Positions 24,720 through 36,315 of a stretch of 64,000 bases of DNA are shown here, piece after piece (position 1 is the stretch's first letter; the number at the start of each line of letters is the position of its first letter). The notes below the pieces were generated by a model. The model had not been told where the DNA came from and did not search any database. It saw nothing but the letters and a program-made list of their open reading frames with translations. The translations under genes were made by a program, and so were the position numbers. This stretch comes from Atherinomorus stipes (taxonomy: Eukaryota > Chordata > Actinopteri > Atheriniformes > Atherinidae): assembly GCA_023101725.1 (NCBI GenBank), contig JALJCO010008637.1, positions 21,515 to 85,514 on the forward strand, read 5' to 3'.

Positions 24720-25060
24720 ATATTTTGGTGAATGGAATCCCAGAGAGACATGGTCAAAAGCCTTCTACAAATCCACAAAGCACGTGTTGGCTGGCTGGGC
24801 TAACTCCCATGGCCCTTAAAAAGGGGTAGAGCTAGTCCACTTTTCCTTGACTGGGGTGAAAACCACACTGCCTCTCCTAAACCTGTGTTTTAACTTTCCA
24901 ACAGACCTTCCTTCCCAGGACCCTCCAAATAGACCTTTACAGGGGGGCTGAGGAACATGGCCCCCTGTAGTTGGAACACACCTTCTGGTCCCCCTTCTTT
25001 AGGGCTGGGACTACCATCCTAAGCTGCCAGGCCAGAGGCTCTGTTCAAGTTCAATTTATT
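24720..25060 (-). mobile_element. Degenerate LINE reverse-transcriptase fragment
   Basis: The minus strand reads FVDL-stop-KAFDHV near 24750-24790, equivalent to RT motif A (FVDLEKAFD). Flanking sequence continues the homology with stops and frameshifts. Too short to place in a clade. Confidence 0.6.
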
Positions 25061-25160
25061 TTTAGGCACACTAACAACATCCTTTTGGAACCGGAGGTGC
25101 TGTACAACCCAAATAAATGATTGGATACTTAATACAAGTCCCTGATGTCTCCCCAGTGCA

Positions 25161-25256
25161 GCTCAGTCCTCGAGAGCTACAATCCTGCAGCTTTTAGGTG
25201 TGTTGCAGAAGGGATGCATATAAAAGTTGCAGGATTGTGGCTCTTGAGGACTGAGC
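25161..25256. repeat. Imperfect 35-bp inverted repeat (hairpin)
   Basis: Arms 25161-25195 (GCTCAGTCCTCGAGAGCTAC...) and 25222-25256 (complement) pair with few mismatches around a 26-bp loop. Probably a small MITE remnant. Confidence 0.75.
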
Positions 25257-26590
25257 TTGGCCACCCCTGCTACGTCATCCAAGACAGACTGACAGCATCC
25301 ATCCACTCTGGGCAGATCTTGTCCACCCCCTTGCCACTGTGAGCTTTATAGCTACCTCAGTGGCCTGTTCTTGTATACAAATTCACATTTCCTTACTCAT
25401 GCTTTGTGTCCGACATGGATGATCTGTAGCCCCATCTTATCCCAATCTCAACAAACATGGGAAAAGGAAGGATGGATATTTTGGTGTACTACAGTGATTA
25501 AAGGTCTGATATTCAGCAAAAACCTACTGTAAATCATGGGTACAACAGGTATTGGACTCATGTATGCTTGTACACAGAAAACTCATCAAAGTTTAAGTTA
25601 CAATATGAGCGGACCCTGTGCAATAAGCTGAAGTAAATTTTATATTTGTGAGTTTTCTCACCTCAAGTGTGAATATCACCACCCACGAGTTTTTAGCTTT
25701 TTTCGTGCACTGAGAAAATACAAATCATTACAACTTAGAATTTGAAATGTTTGAGAGTATGGAATGAGTGGTGGATCAATTCTGATACTCATGCATGAAT
25801 TTTACTAACCCCTTTAAGACAAAAAAAACCCCACTTGTGTTTGAGAGCGTGGAAATTATTGTGATTTGTGCTGTCGTGACTGAATCATGCTCACATTATA
25901 TGAGAATAAATAGGATATATTGGATCAATTTAAAGATTATAAGCAATAACTAGGACACATGAACCTGTTTCTCAGAACTCTCAAAGCACTGAGAGTAACA
26001 TGCACTATCAGTCTGGTTCATTCTGATCATGTGCAGTTGCTTTTATGCTACAGTGTAGACATTTTCTCAGTAAAGTCCCTTTATTTTTCTTAAAAAATTC
26101 AACTGAATTTGAGTTAAAAAATGGCAAGCTCTGAATGTCTTCATATTTCATCTCTTAAGGAAACACCGGTTATATGGAGATGATGTCATGAGTGGGTGGA
26201 GCTGGTGTACATGTTTACAGTCTGGACCCTTGGTTTCCATGGTGACCTATCAGCTCCGCCTCTGATATTGGTCAAAGCTGCAGGTGGCATCAACTGTTGT
26301 CATGGTGATACTGCTATGCTCATCACCAAGCAGAGCATGTGTTCTTGTGTGGTTTTGCGAGTGAGAGAGTGACACAAGGAGAGAGAGAGAGAACAAAAAA
26401 TTACACAAGTGCGTGTTTATAAGTTAAAGTCTTGATACACAACTCTGTCACCCACTTATGCTCATACACATGCAAACCAATATGCACACACATTCTGCAG
26501 GAAAGAGAAATGCACTGGATTTGAAATGCTGAGTGTGTGAGGTGTTGCGTCATTTTCTGTGTGTAGGATGAAGCTTGCATATCAGCTCTC

Positions 26591-26613
26591 TCCCACACAC
26601 ACACACACACACA
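26591..26613. repeat. (CA)n microsatellite
   Basis: About 23 bp of CA repeats. A minus-strand ORF encoding VCVCVCV is a by-product. A short (GA)n run lies at about 26374-26392. Confidence 0.9.
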
Positions 26614-27404
26614 AACACGTCTCCACACTGGCACACTCCATCAGTCTCCTACTTCCAGCCTGTTCTGTCTGTGCTGATATAGTCAGCGCTGACCACAAGC
26701 AATCACTTAATATGACCACTAACTAATGAGGCTACTGTGATTACTGTGGAACAGTTTGCCAGGAGTGTGGGCTCCGAGTTTATAACTGGATTGAAGTATT
26801 TAGATTTATAGACATGAAAAGTTTTGCATTTACATGCTGTTGTTTTAAAAGAGCATGGTTTCCCTTTTACAGCAGCATATTAGTACCTTTGTCTTGCAAT
26901 GACATGAGACAGTGATGTGTCAGGTAACTTTATTATGACTCTGCTGACAAGACGACAAACACCCCACTTTCTAACATATTAGTGACCTGTGATGATTGCA
27001 CCAACAATGAGTTTATGTGTGTTAAAGGAACTCTATGTATCTATTTGTTCGGCTGTCAGGGGAAGAAAGATCTGTGTTGGCCTATTTGCAGTGCTGCTGA
27101 TACATGTCTGTTCACCAGTAGCTGATCTGTGGTTCATGGTTTTAATGGTATGGATGCTGTTGTGAATTAATTTTTAAATTCACATTGGATGTTTGTACAA
27201 ATGATATATTTAAAACCATCATAAATAACCAATGCTGTATTGTATTCCCAATTATTTGTAAATGTATTTTTGAGGACTCATGTTATTTATACAGTGCCTT
27301 TGGTCATTTCAAAAGGTAAAATATGAATATCAAAGAAAGTAAAAGTGAGGTTTTGGTAGTCTTAGGAGAACACTTTTGTATGTGCAATTACTGGATAACT
27401 ATTA

Positions 27405-27640
27405 GTGTGCAAAATTATTATTCTACAAAAAATGAAATGACAATTTTCCCATCCCACTTGATTACTTTTTATCTGTTAAAGTGATGAAACAAAGTTATTA
27501 TGAAACAAACATAATTTAAAAATAAACATGTCTTACAAAAAATAATAATTTTTGTATATGTATGTAAAATCAGTGGACAATATAGACAGCCTACTATTCA
27601 ATAACACCCATAAGCCTTGCATTCATGGATTCTTGTCACT
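27405..27640 (-). mobile_element. Left half of an old Tc1-like element
   Basis: Starts with a degenerate TIR (TAGTGTGCAAAATTATTATTC). At 27575-27640 it matches the end of the DD37E transposase seen at 9188-9260 (CAATATAG.C..., GCATTCATGGATTCTTGTCACTG). The right half lies at about 30710-30985. Confidence 0.55.
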
Positions 27641-27951
27641 GTCCGGGGGTCTCATTTTTAAAACTGTGTAAAGGATCCTTACTAAAAGTGTACGGACGCC
27701 CAAAACCAAAAGTTTGAGTACGCCAAAAAATATTCAGATTTATAAAACTCTGCGTACCTGCAGATCCAAGGAATTTCCCCTTTATAAATCACACTCTTCT
27801 TGGAAGTTTGCGCAGGTGAATTTGGCTCATATCCCGCCCACTACACACCCAAATTCTGCCATAAATGGTCAATGCAAAGCACCTTATGGATATTTCTGCA
27901 TATAAATGAGCCAGCTGATCTAAGGTATTTAGAGCTTAAACGTGGAGACCG

Positions 27952-28200
27952 AAAAGACAATAAAACGTAATTTCGTGGAAACTGAAGTGGAGGTGCTCGT
28001 TGGTGAGTTGGAGCCTCACAAAAACATTTCATTTGGGCATCACAGTGGAATCACAGATAAAGGAAAGCTTTCTGAGTGGCAGCAGGTTGTTTTGGCGGTG
28101 AATGATGTAACGGAGGTCTGTTTCAGAAGTCGCGCTGTGGAACTGTGGAGGAAATGCCGTGTCAGTGTGATTGTGTGGAGAATACAGAACACCTTTTTAG
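27952..28200 (+). pseudogene. Harbinger Myb/SANT-like protein, fragment
   Basis: The plus-strand translation includes KRNFVETEVEVLVGELEPHK, then GHHSGITDKGKLSEWQQVVLAVNDV. The pattern ETEVEVLV...GITxKxKxxEWQxVxxAVN is that of the Myb-like DNA-binding protein that accompanies HARBI1 transposases. Homology stops after NDV; the remaining codons to about 28200 are the antisense of the transposase remnant, so the C-terminal part has been deleted. Confidence 0.65.
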
Positions 28201-28498
28201 CGTAGTGCAGCAGTGTCCCCCATCGCGTCCATCTAAACATCTCCATCAGTCTTTGGTAAGGCCGCTCCACAATGGAGCGTGCTGTGGTTAGCAGCTGCTG
28301 ATGCGTCGAGGTGGGCACGATTTCAGTGGAGCGGTCTGTCTGGGTCCAGTTCTTAGACAAAAGCGCTGCAAAAATAAATCTGCTTATTAGCCAGTCATCA
28401 TCACTGGGCCAGGAAATCCTGGTGATCCCTGAAAAAGTGTTCCCTTCTAATTCTCCCATCCGTAGGTCCTCCAGCAGCACCGATGCATCCATGCGCAT
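28040..28498 (-). pseudogene. HARBI1-like transposase, internally deleted
   Basis: The minus-strand translation has VLLEDLRMGELEGNTFSGIT followed by RISWPSDDDWLISRF, the usual N-terminus of fish Harbinger transposases. It then jumps to ARSIVERPYQRLMEMFRW, resembling the C-terminal RSVVERxxGxLKxRW block. The DDE catalytic centre between them is missing, so this is a deletion derivative that cannot transpose by itself. Confidence 0.65.
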
Positions 28499-28592
28499 GC
28501 ATTACACACAAGTATCCCCACGCTGTTAACATGTTTTCATCAATCAGTCTGACTGCCGCGGACCTTGTCAGAATCTGTTTGTTAATGTGGTA

Positions 28593-28866
28593 CAGATCTG
28601 GGCATGAAAAAGTTCCCCTTTCAGCCGACTACCAACCACCTAGCGACTTGTCTGCTAATTCAATCGCACAGAGAAACACCTGTGTGCCCGGGGGAAACTA
28701 TTTCAGAGCATAAATGAATGCCCTGAACAAGGATGTTTCCACACGCCAAGTTTGGACACCGTACGTGATGACGTATTTGCGGGACAAATCGTTCAGCCAG
28801 TGATAGTGCAGTAATAGTGCACCACTTCTGGCAGAAAAAGGAGGAACCTTTTTATGCCCAGATCTG
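28593..28866. mobile_element. 274-bp MITE, copy 1 (partner at 39995)
   Basis: Flanked by TA. TIRs CAGATCTGGGCATGAAAAAG and complement (CTTTTTATGCCCAGATCTG at the right). The body matches 39995-40282 throughout. It lies inside the Harbinger remnant, so it inserted later. Confidence 0.9.
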
Positions 28867-28957
28867 TAAATGTATCACCCCGATGATCACTGGTAGAGGA
28901 ATATGATAATGAGAAAACTTTGATGTTGATTTAACATACAAGTTTGCTTACAGGCCA

Positions 28958-29345
28958 GTCAGTCATTTTCTGTACCACTTATCCAGTTCAGGGTCGCGGG
29001 GGTTGCTGGAGCCCATCCCAGCTATTATCAGGCGAGAGGCGGGGTACACCCTGGACAGGTCGCCAGTCTGTCGCAGGGCCAACACAGAGAGACAGACAAC
29101 CATTCACGCCCACATTCATTCCTAGGGGCAATTTAGAGTGATCAATTAACCTAGCATGTATGTCTTTGGACTGTGGGAGGAAGCCGGAGTACCCGGAGAG
29201 AACCCACGCATACACGGGGAGAACATGCAAACTCCACACAGGAAGGCCACAGTTGGAATTGTTCAAACCCCCTCCCCAGCCGGGAATCGAACCGGCGACC
29301 TTCTTACTGTGAGGCTGCGGTGCTAACCACCACACCACCGTGCAC
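28958..29345 (-). mobile_element. tRNA-derived SINE (teleost), minus strand
   Basis: On the minus strand it starts near 29345 with a tRNA-like head: A-box-like TGGTGGTTAGCACCG, B-box GGTTCGATTCC (29280-29292). The conserved teleost SINE body follows (GGAGTTTGCATGTTCTCCCC, CCACAGTCCAAAGACATAC) and the LINE-like tail near 28960-29050 (CTGGGATGGGCTCCAGCAAC). It is nearly full length. The head is too diverged to be a functional tRNA gene. Confidence 0.88.
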
Positions 29346-30624
29346 CGTTTTACTTATTTGAAAGGTTCTATAGTTTCAGCTTACCTGCAGCATAAATAAC
29401 ACTGCTGGTTTGAATCCTATAAAGTCAATTTATGATTAAAATTTGATATGAAGAGGGAATTAAATGTTTGAGTATGGCAGGACATAAGGAGAGTGAGGCC
29501 GGGGCTCGATCCCCAGTTTCCCATTTAAAAGTCATATGTGCTAACCAGTCTGCCAAAGGGTTACATCTACAGCCTCATCTCCAGGGCATATTATCACTTG
29601 GACGCAAGTGACAGGACCCCGCTCTGCCAGTAGAGGAATCATTCACAGTGTGGTTTCAACTGTTTGTCCAGCAGCCTCTCAGATGGTGTTCTGAGGTGGA
29701 GCATTCCTCTGTAAATTTCTCTTTTAACAAAAGGTAGACATCCCTGGTCAAGAAAGTAAAAGTCCTTTTCAGACATTGTTCTAACCAATCACTAAACCAG
29801 CTGAATTTGATTAGCACAGCTCCTCTTGTAGCTGCACAATCTATTCAGGAAGCATGATCCGTAATGTCAGCACATCTGCACATGTGCAGAAAAGAATACT
29901 TCCGGATTGCTGCTGAATATACTGGCTTTATGTCCTGAAAATAACTTCCATCCTTAAAAAAAATTGTAACAGATGTAGAAATTAACAATATTGATGTTGA
30001 GGTGATGAATAAGTCCTGATAAAAAACCGTTTCATTCCATGAAGTCATGCTAAATATCCATAAAATTCAGATCTAAGATGATGTTCTGACATAATTAAAC
30101 GTGATTTCAACGGCAGTATCAGCTGTGCACGTTCCGGCGATATGCTTGTTCTCAGCACATCAGCAGGTGAAGAGAAGCGCGATCGTTTCCATCTTCAGCT
30201 TCTCGGTAGAGTTTAAACTGATATTTGTATCTGAGTTTCAGCTGGTTGACGTGTTTTCAGGCGTGTGCGTCTGAGGCAAGTACCTCCGTCTGAGGCGCCA
30301 TGAGCACTCATCTCGTGGATGTGCGTGTGCGTCTGTGGGTGGTCACATCACAAAGAAACTCAGAGAGCAGTGACATGCTGTCATGTAAATTTGGTGATTA
30401 ACATCAGCTTAGTTTTTAATCCAAAGCTCAATATAAACCTGTTCTAGAGGAAATGAGACCTGAAACCAGTTTGTGAGCTGGTTCTGGATAGAAAACCAGA
30501 TAACAATAAATTAACCTGACTTTGTAAGCGGTGCTACTTGGCTGTGATGTTAAAGTTTAGTGAACTTGTTGATAAAACACAAGACAGTTGATATTTGTTA
30601 ATTTTTTCTCTGTTACTGCACCGA

Positions 30625-30698
30625 AGCAAAACCAAACCATGACCTGTGTACCTAGGTACATACCGAACCGTGATTTTTATGTACCGTTACAGCCCTAC
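30625..30698. mobile_element. hAT-like terminal fragment
   Basis: Ends ATACCGAACCGTGATTTTTATG then TACCGTTACAGCCCTAC, the complement of a TAGGGCTGTAACGGTA-type terminus common in fish hAT elements. The opposite end was not found. Confidence 0.5.
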
Positions 30699-30709
30699 TT
30701 AAAACGTTT

Positions 30710-30985
30710 GATGGTTCTGAGGTTACAGCCCAATATCTTAGCAATTTCAAGATAATTGTAACCTTTTGAACAATGTTTTTTTGTTAATCAGTTCAGTCAG
30801 TTTAGTCTCATTTTGGCCCATTTTCCTGAGGAAAGGAAGATGCCACATTCTCCATCGTTACGTTAATACACATCACCCGATATGCTTACACCACATAAGC
30901 ATCTGGATTTATAACACTTGGAGTTGGGAAATATGCATAAAATGATGATGTATTTAAAATGCCTAGTGTGCATGCAGTGTATACG
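30710..30985 (-). mobile_element. Right half of an old Tc1-like element
   Basis: Contains CCCATTTTCCTGAGGAAAGG and AAGATGCCACATTC, then CATCACCCGATATGCTTA and a degenerate TIR ending TGCAGTGTA. This matches the order of the DD37E element right end at 10186-10418 with many changes. It pairs with 27405-27640. Confidence 0.55.
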
Positions 30986-31572
30986 AAAGCCAGAGATGGA
31001 CATTCTAATTTTAATAGTTATAATAAATCGAGGTAAACCGCTACAGATGTACTGAAGGTACATCTGTAGCGTAATAAAATGTCTGCATCGTCAAATCTCT
31101 ACACTAGATATTCCACACAGCAGGTCACCGGCAGCCATCAGTGAAGTGAGTACAACAAAGCCAGGTCCCGATCAGGGTTCAGGACGCAGACTGCATCATG
31201 AAACTAGGTCCCGGTCAGGGTTCGGGATGCAGATGGTTTGTGAAACCAGGTTCTGATCAGGGTTCAGGGTGACTGCATGGGTGGAAGGTTTCCATCCCAT
31301 TTTTAATAAAAAAAATAAATAAATAAATAACCCATACATCATTATTCATTTTTAGAACAAAATGATTAAATAATAATAATAATAATCAAATAAGGAGTAA
31401 ATGCAACACACTAAATGCATTTTTGTGCACCATATGCTAAATCTCATTTCTGTATTGTGAATGAGCAAATAAAAAAACCCACTCTGCCACTGGAAAACTG
31501 GATTAGAATGAATTTGTTTAGTAACTTATGTGTGTTTTGTTATATCCTAATAATGGCTGCAACACTTTAAAG

Positions 31573-31600
31573 CTACCCATATGGAAAAGATATAGATAAA
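31573..31600 (+). repeat. Left TIR of the CACTA-like unit
   Basis: CTACCCATATGGAAAAGATA then TAGATAAA; agrees with the reverse complement of 43274-43301 at 26 of 28 positions. Confidence 0.85.
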
Positions 31601-32396
31601 TCTTATCTGTATTGTCTGAAACTTGTATGTAATGCATATGAGAGTGAAACCAGATATAAAATCTATAGAAAAATAGTATAAAAGAAAACTTATATGATTT
31701 GGGTACTTCTAAGAACAATATATGACCGTAATTCCGCATACAATATCCTTATAAGAAAAATTTAGTATCAAACTTATATGAGTCAGATAAATATAAGTGA
31801 AACTAAGCTATTGTAGTTAACATAGAAAACACTTACAAAATTTACTTGTGATGACAACTATAAGACATTCAACTAAGAATCAACACAATACAACAATAAA
31901 ATTAAGGAAAGATCTCAAATTCACTAAAAGCATTAAAAAAGTAAAAGTAATAACGGACAGTTTAAATATTTCTAAGTTTAGCATTTTTGCATATAGCCAG
32001 GCATATTCTTAATATAATTCTATGAACATAACTGTTTTCCTTAAGGGTAATGTTAATTGACATTCAAAGAACTAATATACCCAATAAATTTGACAAATAA
32101 ATCAACATAGCAAATATTTGAAATCCCTCTAAAAGAACAAATAAAAGTAGAAATAAATATTTGTAGAAAGTCTTTAATCTTGCACAAAATCAGCAGATCA
32201 AGAAATTGCACATTAAGATCTACAAAGAAAATAGTAAGATATGTCTTTACATGACCCAAATTCATTATGACAGTGCTGTAGGAACTGTTTTACCACCACA
32301 CCACTATTCTTTTGCAATGACATTGAAATACATAGTTGATATCATGCATAACATTGCAAAATGTTTCAAATGTTAGATGAACATTTTAAAATTTAA
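31601..32396. repeat. Left subterminal region with short repeats
   Basis: AT-rich and non-coding. Repeated motifs: CTTATATGA at about 31689 and 31772, CCTTATAAGAAAAA at about 31747, ATATAAG near 31791. Similar motifs recur at 42.9-43.2 kb. Minus-strand ORFs here (31518-31739, 32053-32265) are AT-driven. The 3' end of the transposase transcript should fall here; no clear AATAAA was seen on the minus strand. Confidence 0.5.
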
Positions 32397-34615
32397 TCAT
32401 TTACAGTAATATGTGTTCAATAGCTGACATACAATAGAGCTGGACTGTGGACACTGAATGTACATACATGGTTTAACTATCTCAGTGACATTTATGGCTT
32501 TGTAAAAGCCAGTGGGAAAGTGAACAGCTGACATATAGCTCAGTTCAGTTCGGATAAGAGAACCTCTGGCTAACTTTTGGACTGTGCAATTACCATATTT
32601 CCCAATGGCATATAGACACTGATCACCCATGTCAACGAAGTGCGAGACAGCAAAAATACTTCCATCCTTTAAGAGCACGACAGAGTTGTTTCTTTGTTTT
32701 GTTTTGCTGTAGGAATGACCATGAACAACATCTCCATTTACGACGATTCTCTTGTAGTAACTGACCACAGAGTTTGTGGAAACCTCTCTGACTGTGTGGA
32801 GAGCCACTTGGTCACTCTGAGATATTAATCTTACATTTGGTGGACCAAGGGCAGTCACCTCAGTAAACTTTTTATACCTCTTGCCATGCTGGTTTCCTTG
32901 TCTCATTTCATTGCAGAAATCTTTAACTTCTGCAGGTGCATCTGTTAAAAACTGCTTTGCTAAACGGGGGAAAGCACGGGACAATGCCACTCGTTTGCAT
33001 ATTTGTTGTGGTACAGCTTGGCTACTTTTTATTTGTTTCAAGAGGTACCCATTGAAATTTTCAAACATAAAGGCAGAGTGAGCCCATAAAGGACCCCATT
33101 GCACAACACTTTTACTCAAATGTACCAGTGAATGAACATTAAATGTCATGTGCTCTTTCCCATAGAGTGACTGTACACCTCCAACAAAGTACACTAGTAC
33201 ATCATGTGCATGGTTTATTGTTTCAATATTTAATTCTGTACCCAAGAGAATGCCTATGCCCTCTACCAGTAATGCCCAGTGAGAGTGATACTTCTGTGGA
33301 AGTATCCTTTTCAGAACTGGCAAGCTGTAGTACAAAAGCCAATGCTGCCACTCATGAGCTTTCCAGAATTTGCGTTCAGTTAAGGATCTTGGAACTCTAG
33401 CAACAATACCTGGAGGTTTAATAGACAAGAGGTTTTTGTCTATGCTGGCTGTTTGTGCACCAATATACCATGGTTCAGAAATGTTTTTAGAATCTATCCA
33501 TAGAGCAGCCATGTATCTGCACACACCAAGCAGCACACAGTGCATGTAGTCAGATCATCGATTAGATCAAACAATGGTAAATCTGCGAGAGGAGATGAGC
33601 CCTTTATGCCCAATATAATCTTCTGTTCTCTTTCAGCTATTTTTCCTATTTCGACTGTGGTTTTATGATTTCTATCACTTGGCTTTTCATCAGGACATGC
33701 GTAAACCCTTGTGTTTCCTTTCCCTTTCCTTGTTTGCATTCCAGGGTGAAGGCAAGCTCCGCAGCCAAACTCACCATTGAATTGCTTAAAGTTCTGTAGC
33801 AGCGGCCTTGCTACTGCATCACACACACAACACAAAGTGTGCACTTTTATGTGCCTCAGTGACTGATCACGAGGATCCTGCCAATCAAAACCAGCTTGAG
33901 AAAGATTTGTACACTCCTCAACAAACGGTTTAAAGAAGCAGGCCATGTCTGGCTTTTTGGATCCAAACCATAAGGCACATAAAAGTACATGTTTATCTCT
34001 ACTTTCAGGTGGTGTCTCATTAACACAACACAATATTGGCCAGATGCTAAATTTGGAGGACTGAAAAACTGGTACACCATCACAATTGAATGTGAGGGAT
34101 AGAAAATCCTCTTTGCAGTTTGACTTTAAGGTCTGATACAAGCTGCCATCACATATGTCCTTTATTACATGCCTCCCACTGACATCAGCACGAAAACATA
34201 AATCATGCATGCCGTGGTTCTCAAGAATATCTTTCAGCTGACCCTTTAATGGTATACTAATGAAAAAATGGCCTTCCTCTAAACTGGCTTTCACTGTAGT
34301 GGATAAGGAACATGGTACACATGTAAGCATTTCTTCAGGAGACAGTGAAGAACCAATGTACTTAGTACAAACTTTACAGTAATGATGTCGTTCAAACTGC
34401 TCAGTAATATCAGCAAATGGTTTCTCCAGAAAATACTTGCTTGTTGGAACTGCAGTAGTCCCAGCAGAATGCAACTTCAGTAGTTTCAGAAGGTCCTCCA
34501 TTAATACACCTGTAGTGTTGTGTCTCAATGCAAAGGAAAGAATCGAGATGATGCTTTGCTCTTCTGTTAGTCCATAGGAGGAGTGAACATCACCTTCTTC
34601 TTGAGGAAAATTCTC
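32397..34615 (-). pseudogene. Tnp2-type transposase, catalytic exon (exon 7), one frameshift
   Basis: Transposase of the EnSpm/CACTA superfamily, expected to bind and excise the element ends. The exon begins after acceptor CATTCAG (ENFPQEEGDVHSS...; first base 34615) and runs to a stop at 32397. Motifs in order: a cysteine pair cluster (CKVCTKYIG...), PLKGQLKDILENHGM, LTFNCDGVPVFQSSKFSIWP (Tnp2 first catalytic Asp region), CALWFGSKKPDMACFFKPF, GCGACLHPG, YMHCVLLGVCRYMAALW, HSLVHLSKSVVQWGPLWAHS and FMFENFNGYLLKQIK (Glu region). The frame breaks near 33530-33550, between PLFDLIDDL and DYMHCV: the two open stretches (34615-33494 and 33545-32397) overlap by about 50 nt in different frames. Both halves are otherwise free of stops, so the lesion is recent or a sequencing error. 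Confidence 0.88.
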
Positions 34616-36095
34616 CTGAATGGGTGAAGAAGCAATGCGTTACAACTGAGCAGATTTCACTTGTTTTGGCACACTGCACTTGGCGTAGAACATAACCCGA
34701 GATCCAGAGGAAAACATTTTAATTCTTTTTTTCACATGAACTAAGTATTAAGTTGGTAAAACACACATTGCAAGGACTATTTTGTTTTTACCTTATTTTA
34801 CAACACATGCACAACAGAACTTCAGTGAATGTAAGCAGATAACTTTAACACAGTTCAAGAACTGTTTATAAAATGACATGGTCCACTGAAATGTTACAGC
34901 TAATTAATACTCATTTAACATATTTACACAAAATGTTTATAGAAAAAGTGGTTTATGTATCAACTTATAACTCATTTACTTTTCAATAGCCATAGGCCAC
35001 TGGTCCAGGAGAAGCTAATTGAATCATTTCTATGTGTTACCAATTCTGATCAAAATAATAATAATAATAAAAATCCCAGAGTCAAATAAAAATCAATTGA
35101 CTTTCATTTCCCGAAAGAATGAAAATCTGAATATCTCTTCAAAATTGATTTCTGCCTCTTTTAGAGAGCTGTCCAGTTGAAAAAAGTGAAATAAACACGA
35201 ACAAAGTCCTGATGTGTAGTACAGTGTACATTAGGGCTGAACAATTTTAGGAAAAACATCTAAATGTGATTTTTCTGGTAGATGCAATTTCAATTCGATT
35301 CACAATAAGCTTCAGTGCAATATTGATAATGGACAGTTACATTTACAAAAGACAGAAATATCCATTATACCATCTAAACATCAAAAGCTGCTAATCTTAA
35401 TCAAGGATGAAAACTAAAGGTAAGACTTAGCTAACTTGCATGCATTTATTCAAAAAAATGTATGTGCATTCACTTGCGTTCCAAGGATTTTCAGATCCCC
35501 CTGCAGTCCTTACTCCCTCTACCACTTATTGTTGTTCATATCAGGAAGTCTGCATGTTACTCTACACAACTGAATTTCCCTCAGGATGAATAAAGTATAT
35601 ATGTATCTACATACCTATTTGTTTACTTTTAATACCACTACTTGAACAACTGTAAAAGTCCAGTGTAACTGGGTCATTTTTAATATTTTGATCATTCTAA
35701 TCACAATGCCCTGAAAAATATAATAAATTCATAATATCTTTTCATAATACACTTCCTATAACCTATGTAGGTTATTTTTAAGAAGTGAAAATTACAAACC
35801 AGGGAATTTATTATTTTGACACTATTTTGGAACAACATTAAAAGTAAAGTTGGCCAGGCCACAGCCTCACACATGTGAGGTCATCTTAAAGCTATGATTG
35901 CCCTCTCTAAGAAACTTGAGGAATTGGCAGAGTGGCATGTATAGAATGAAAGATATGAGCAGAAAATCAATGTGTACATGTAACAGCGCACAAAAATCCA
36001 TTGCTGTGTCTCAGGAGATGTTATAGCAACATTTTTAAATGTTCCTCCAATGATGAATGAATCAATGTTATAATGTAATTAACCTTAAATCTCAC
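34616..36095 (-). other. Transposase intron 6 with small repeat insertions
   Basis: From donor GTGAGAT (before 36096) to acceptor CATTCAG. It contains a hAT-like end (TTAGGGCTGAACAATTTTAG, about 35231-35250) and a LINE 3' tail at 35570-35620. No coding exon of its own was seen. Confidence 0.6.
35570..35620 (+). mobile_element. LINE 3' tail fragment
   Basis: CTGAATTTCCCTCAGGATGA then ATAAAGTATATATGTATCTA, resembling the common teleost LINE tail (..GAATTTCCC..GGGATNAATAAAGTATCTATCTA). No coding part. Confidence 0.6.
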
Positions 36096-36164
36096 CTGTA
36101 CCACTGTAGAAGGTCCTGCTCTTTGATCTTGTCTTTGCGTAGCACTAGCATCTTCATTTTTGTC
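36096..36164 (-). CDS. Transposase exon 6 (acidic repeat exon, 69 nt)
   Basis: Acceptor TTCTCAG, donor CAG|GTGAGAT. Encodes DKNEDASATQRQDQRAGPST then VVQ, phase 0-0. Last and longest of four similar tandem exons. Confidence 0.7.
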
Positions 36165-36252
36165 CTGAGAAGGATACAAATAAACCACTTGTTACAGAGA
36201 AAGGGAGTGATGGAAGGGGAACTGATTATTTGACAGTGAAGATTTGCCTTAC

Positions 36253-36315
36253 CTCTGGAATTGCAAGAGGTTCAGCTCTCTGTTCTTCTGTCTGACTATA
36301 GTCTTCCTCACTTCT
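36253..36315 (-). CDS. Transposase exon 5 (acidic repeat exon, 63 nt)
   Basis: Acceptor CATTCTTAG, donor GAG|GTAAGGC. Encodes RSEEDYSQTEEQRAEPLAIP then E, phase 0-0. The core EEQRAEPLAIPE parallels SELLAEPLTVPQ of exon 4. Confidence 0.72.

Larger units (their letters stand above)
27645..28592. mobile_element. PIF/Harbinger remnant, internally deleted
   Basis: Left end GGGGGTCTCATTTTTAAAAC with repeated GTACG/CCAAAA subterminal motifs typical of fish Harbinger elements. It carries two gene remnants in opposite orientations: a Myb/SANT-like ORF on the plus strand and a HARBI1-type transposase remnant on the minus strand. The right end is not identified; a MITE at 28593-28866 interrupts it. Confidence 0.7.
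19374..31572 (+). other. dlg1: dlg1 intron up to the CACTA-like unit
   Basis: Contains the MITEs, direct repeats, LINE, Harbinger, SINE and Tc1 remnants listed separately. ORFs within it are repeat-derived or lack family resemblance. Segments 22.7-24.7 kb, 25.3-27.3 kb and 29.4-30.6 kb hold nothing I can name apart from short homopolymer and dinucleotide runs. Confidence 0.65.

Noticed and set aside
28988..29338. 116-codon minus-strand ORF
   Set aside because: Lies wholly inside the tRNA-derived SINE; translation of repeat sequence.
29275..29345. Possible tRNA gene
   Set aside because: A-box and B-box are present, but it is followed by the SINE body and lacks a proper acceptor stem and anticodon arm; it is the SINE head.
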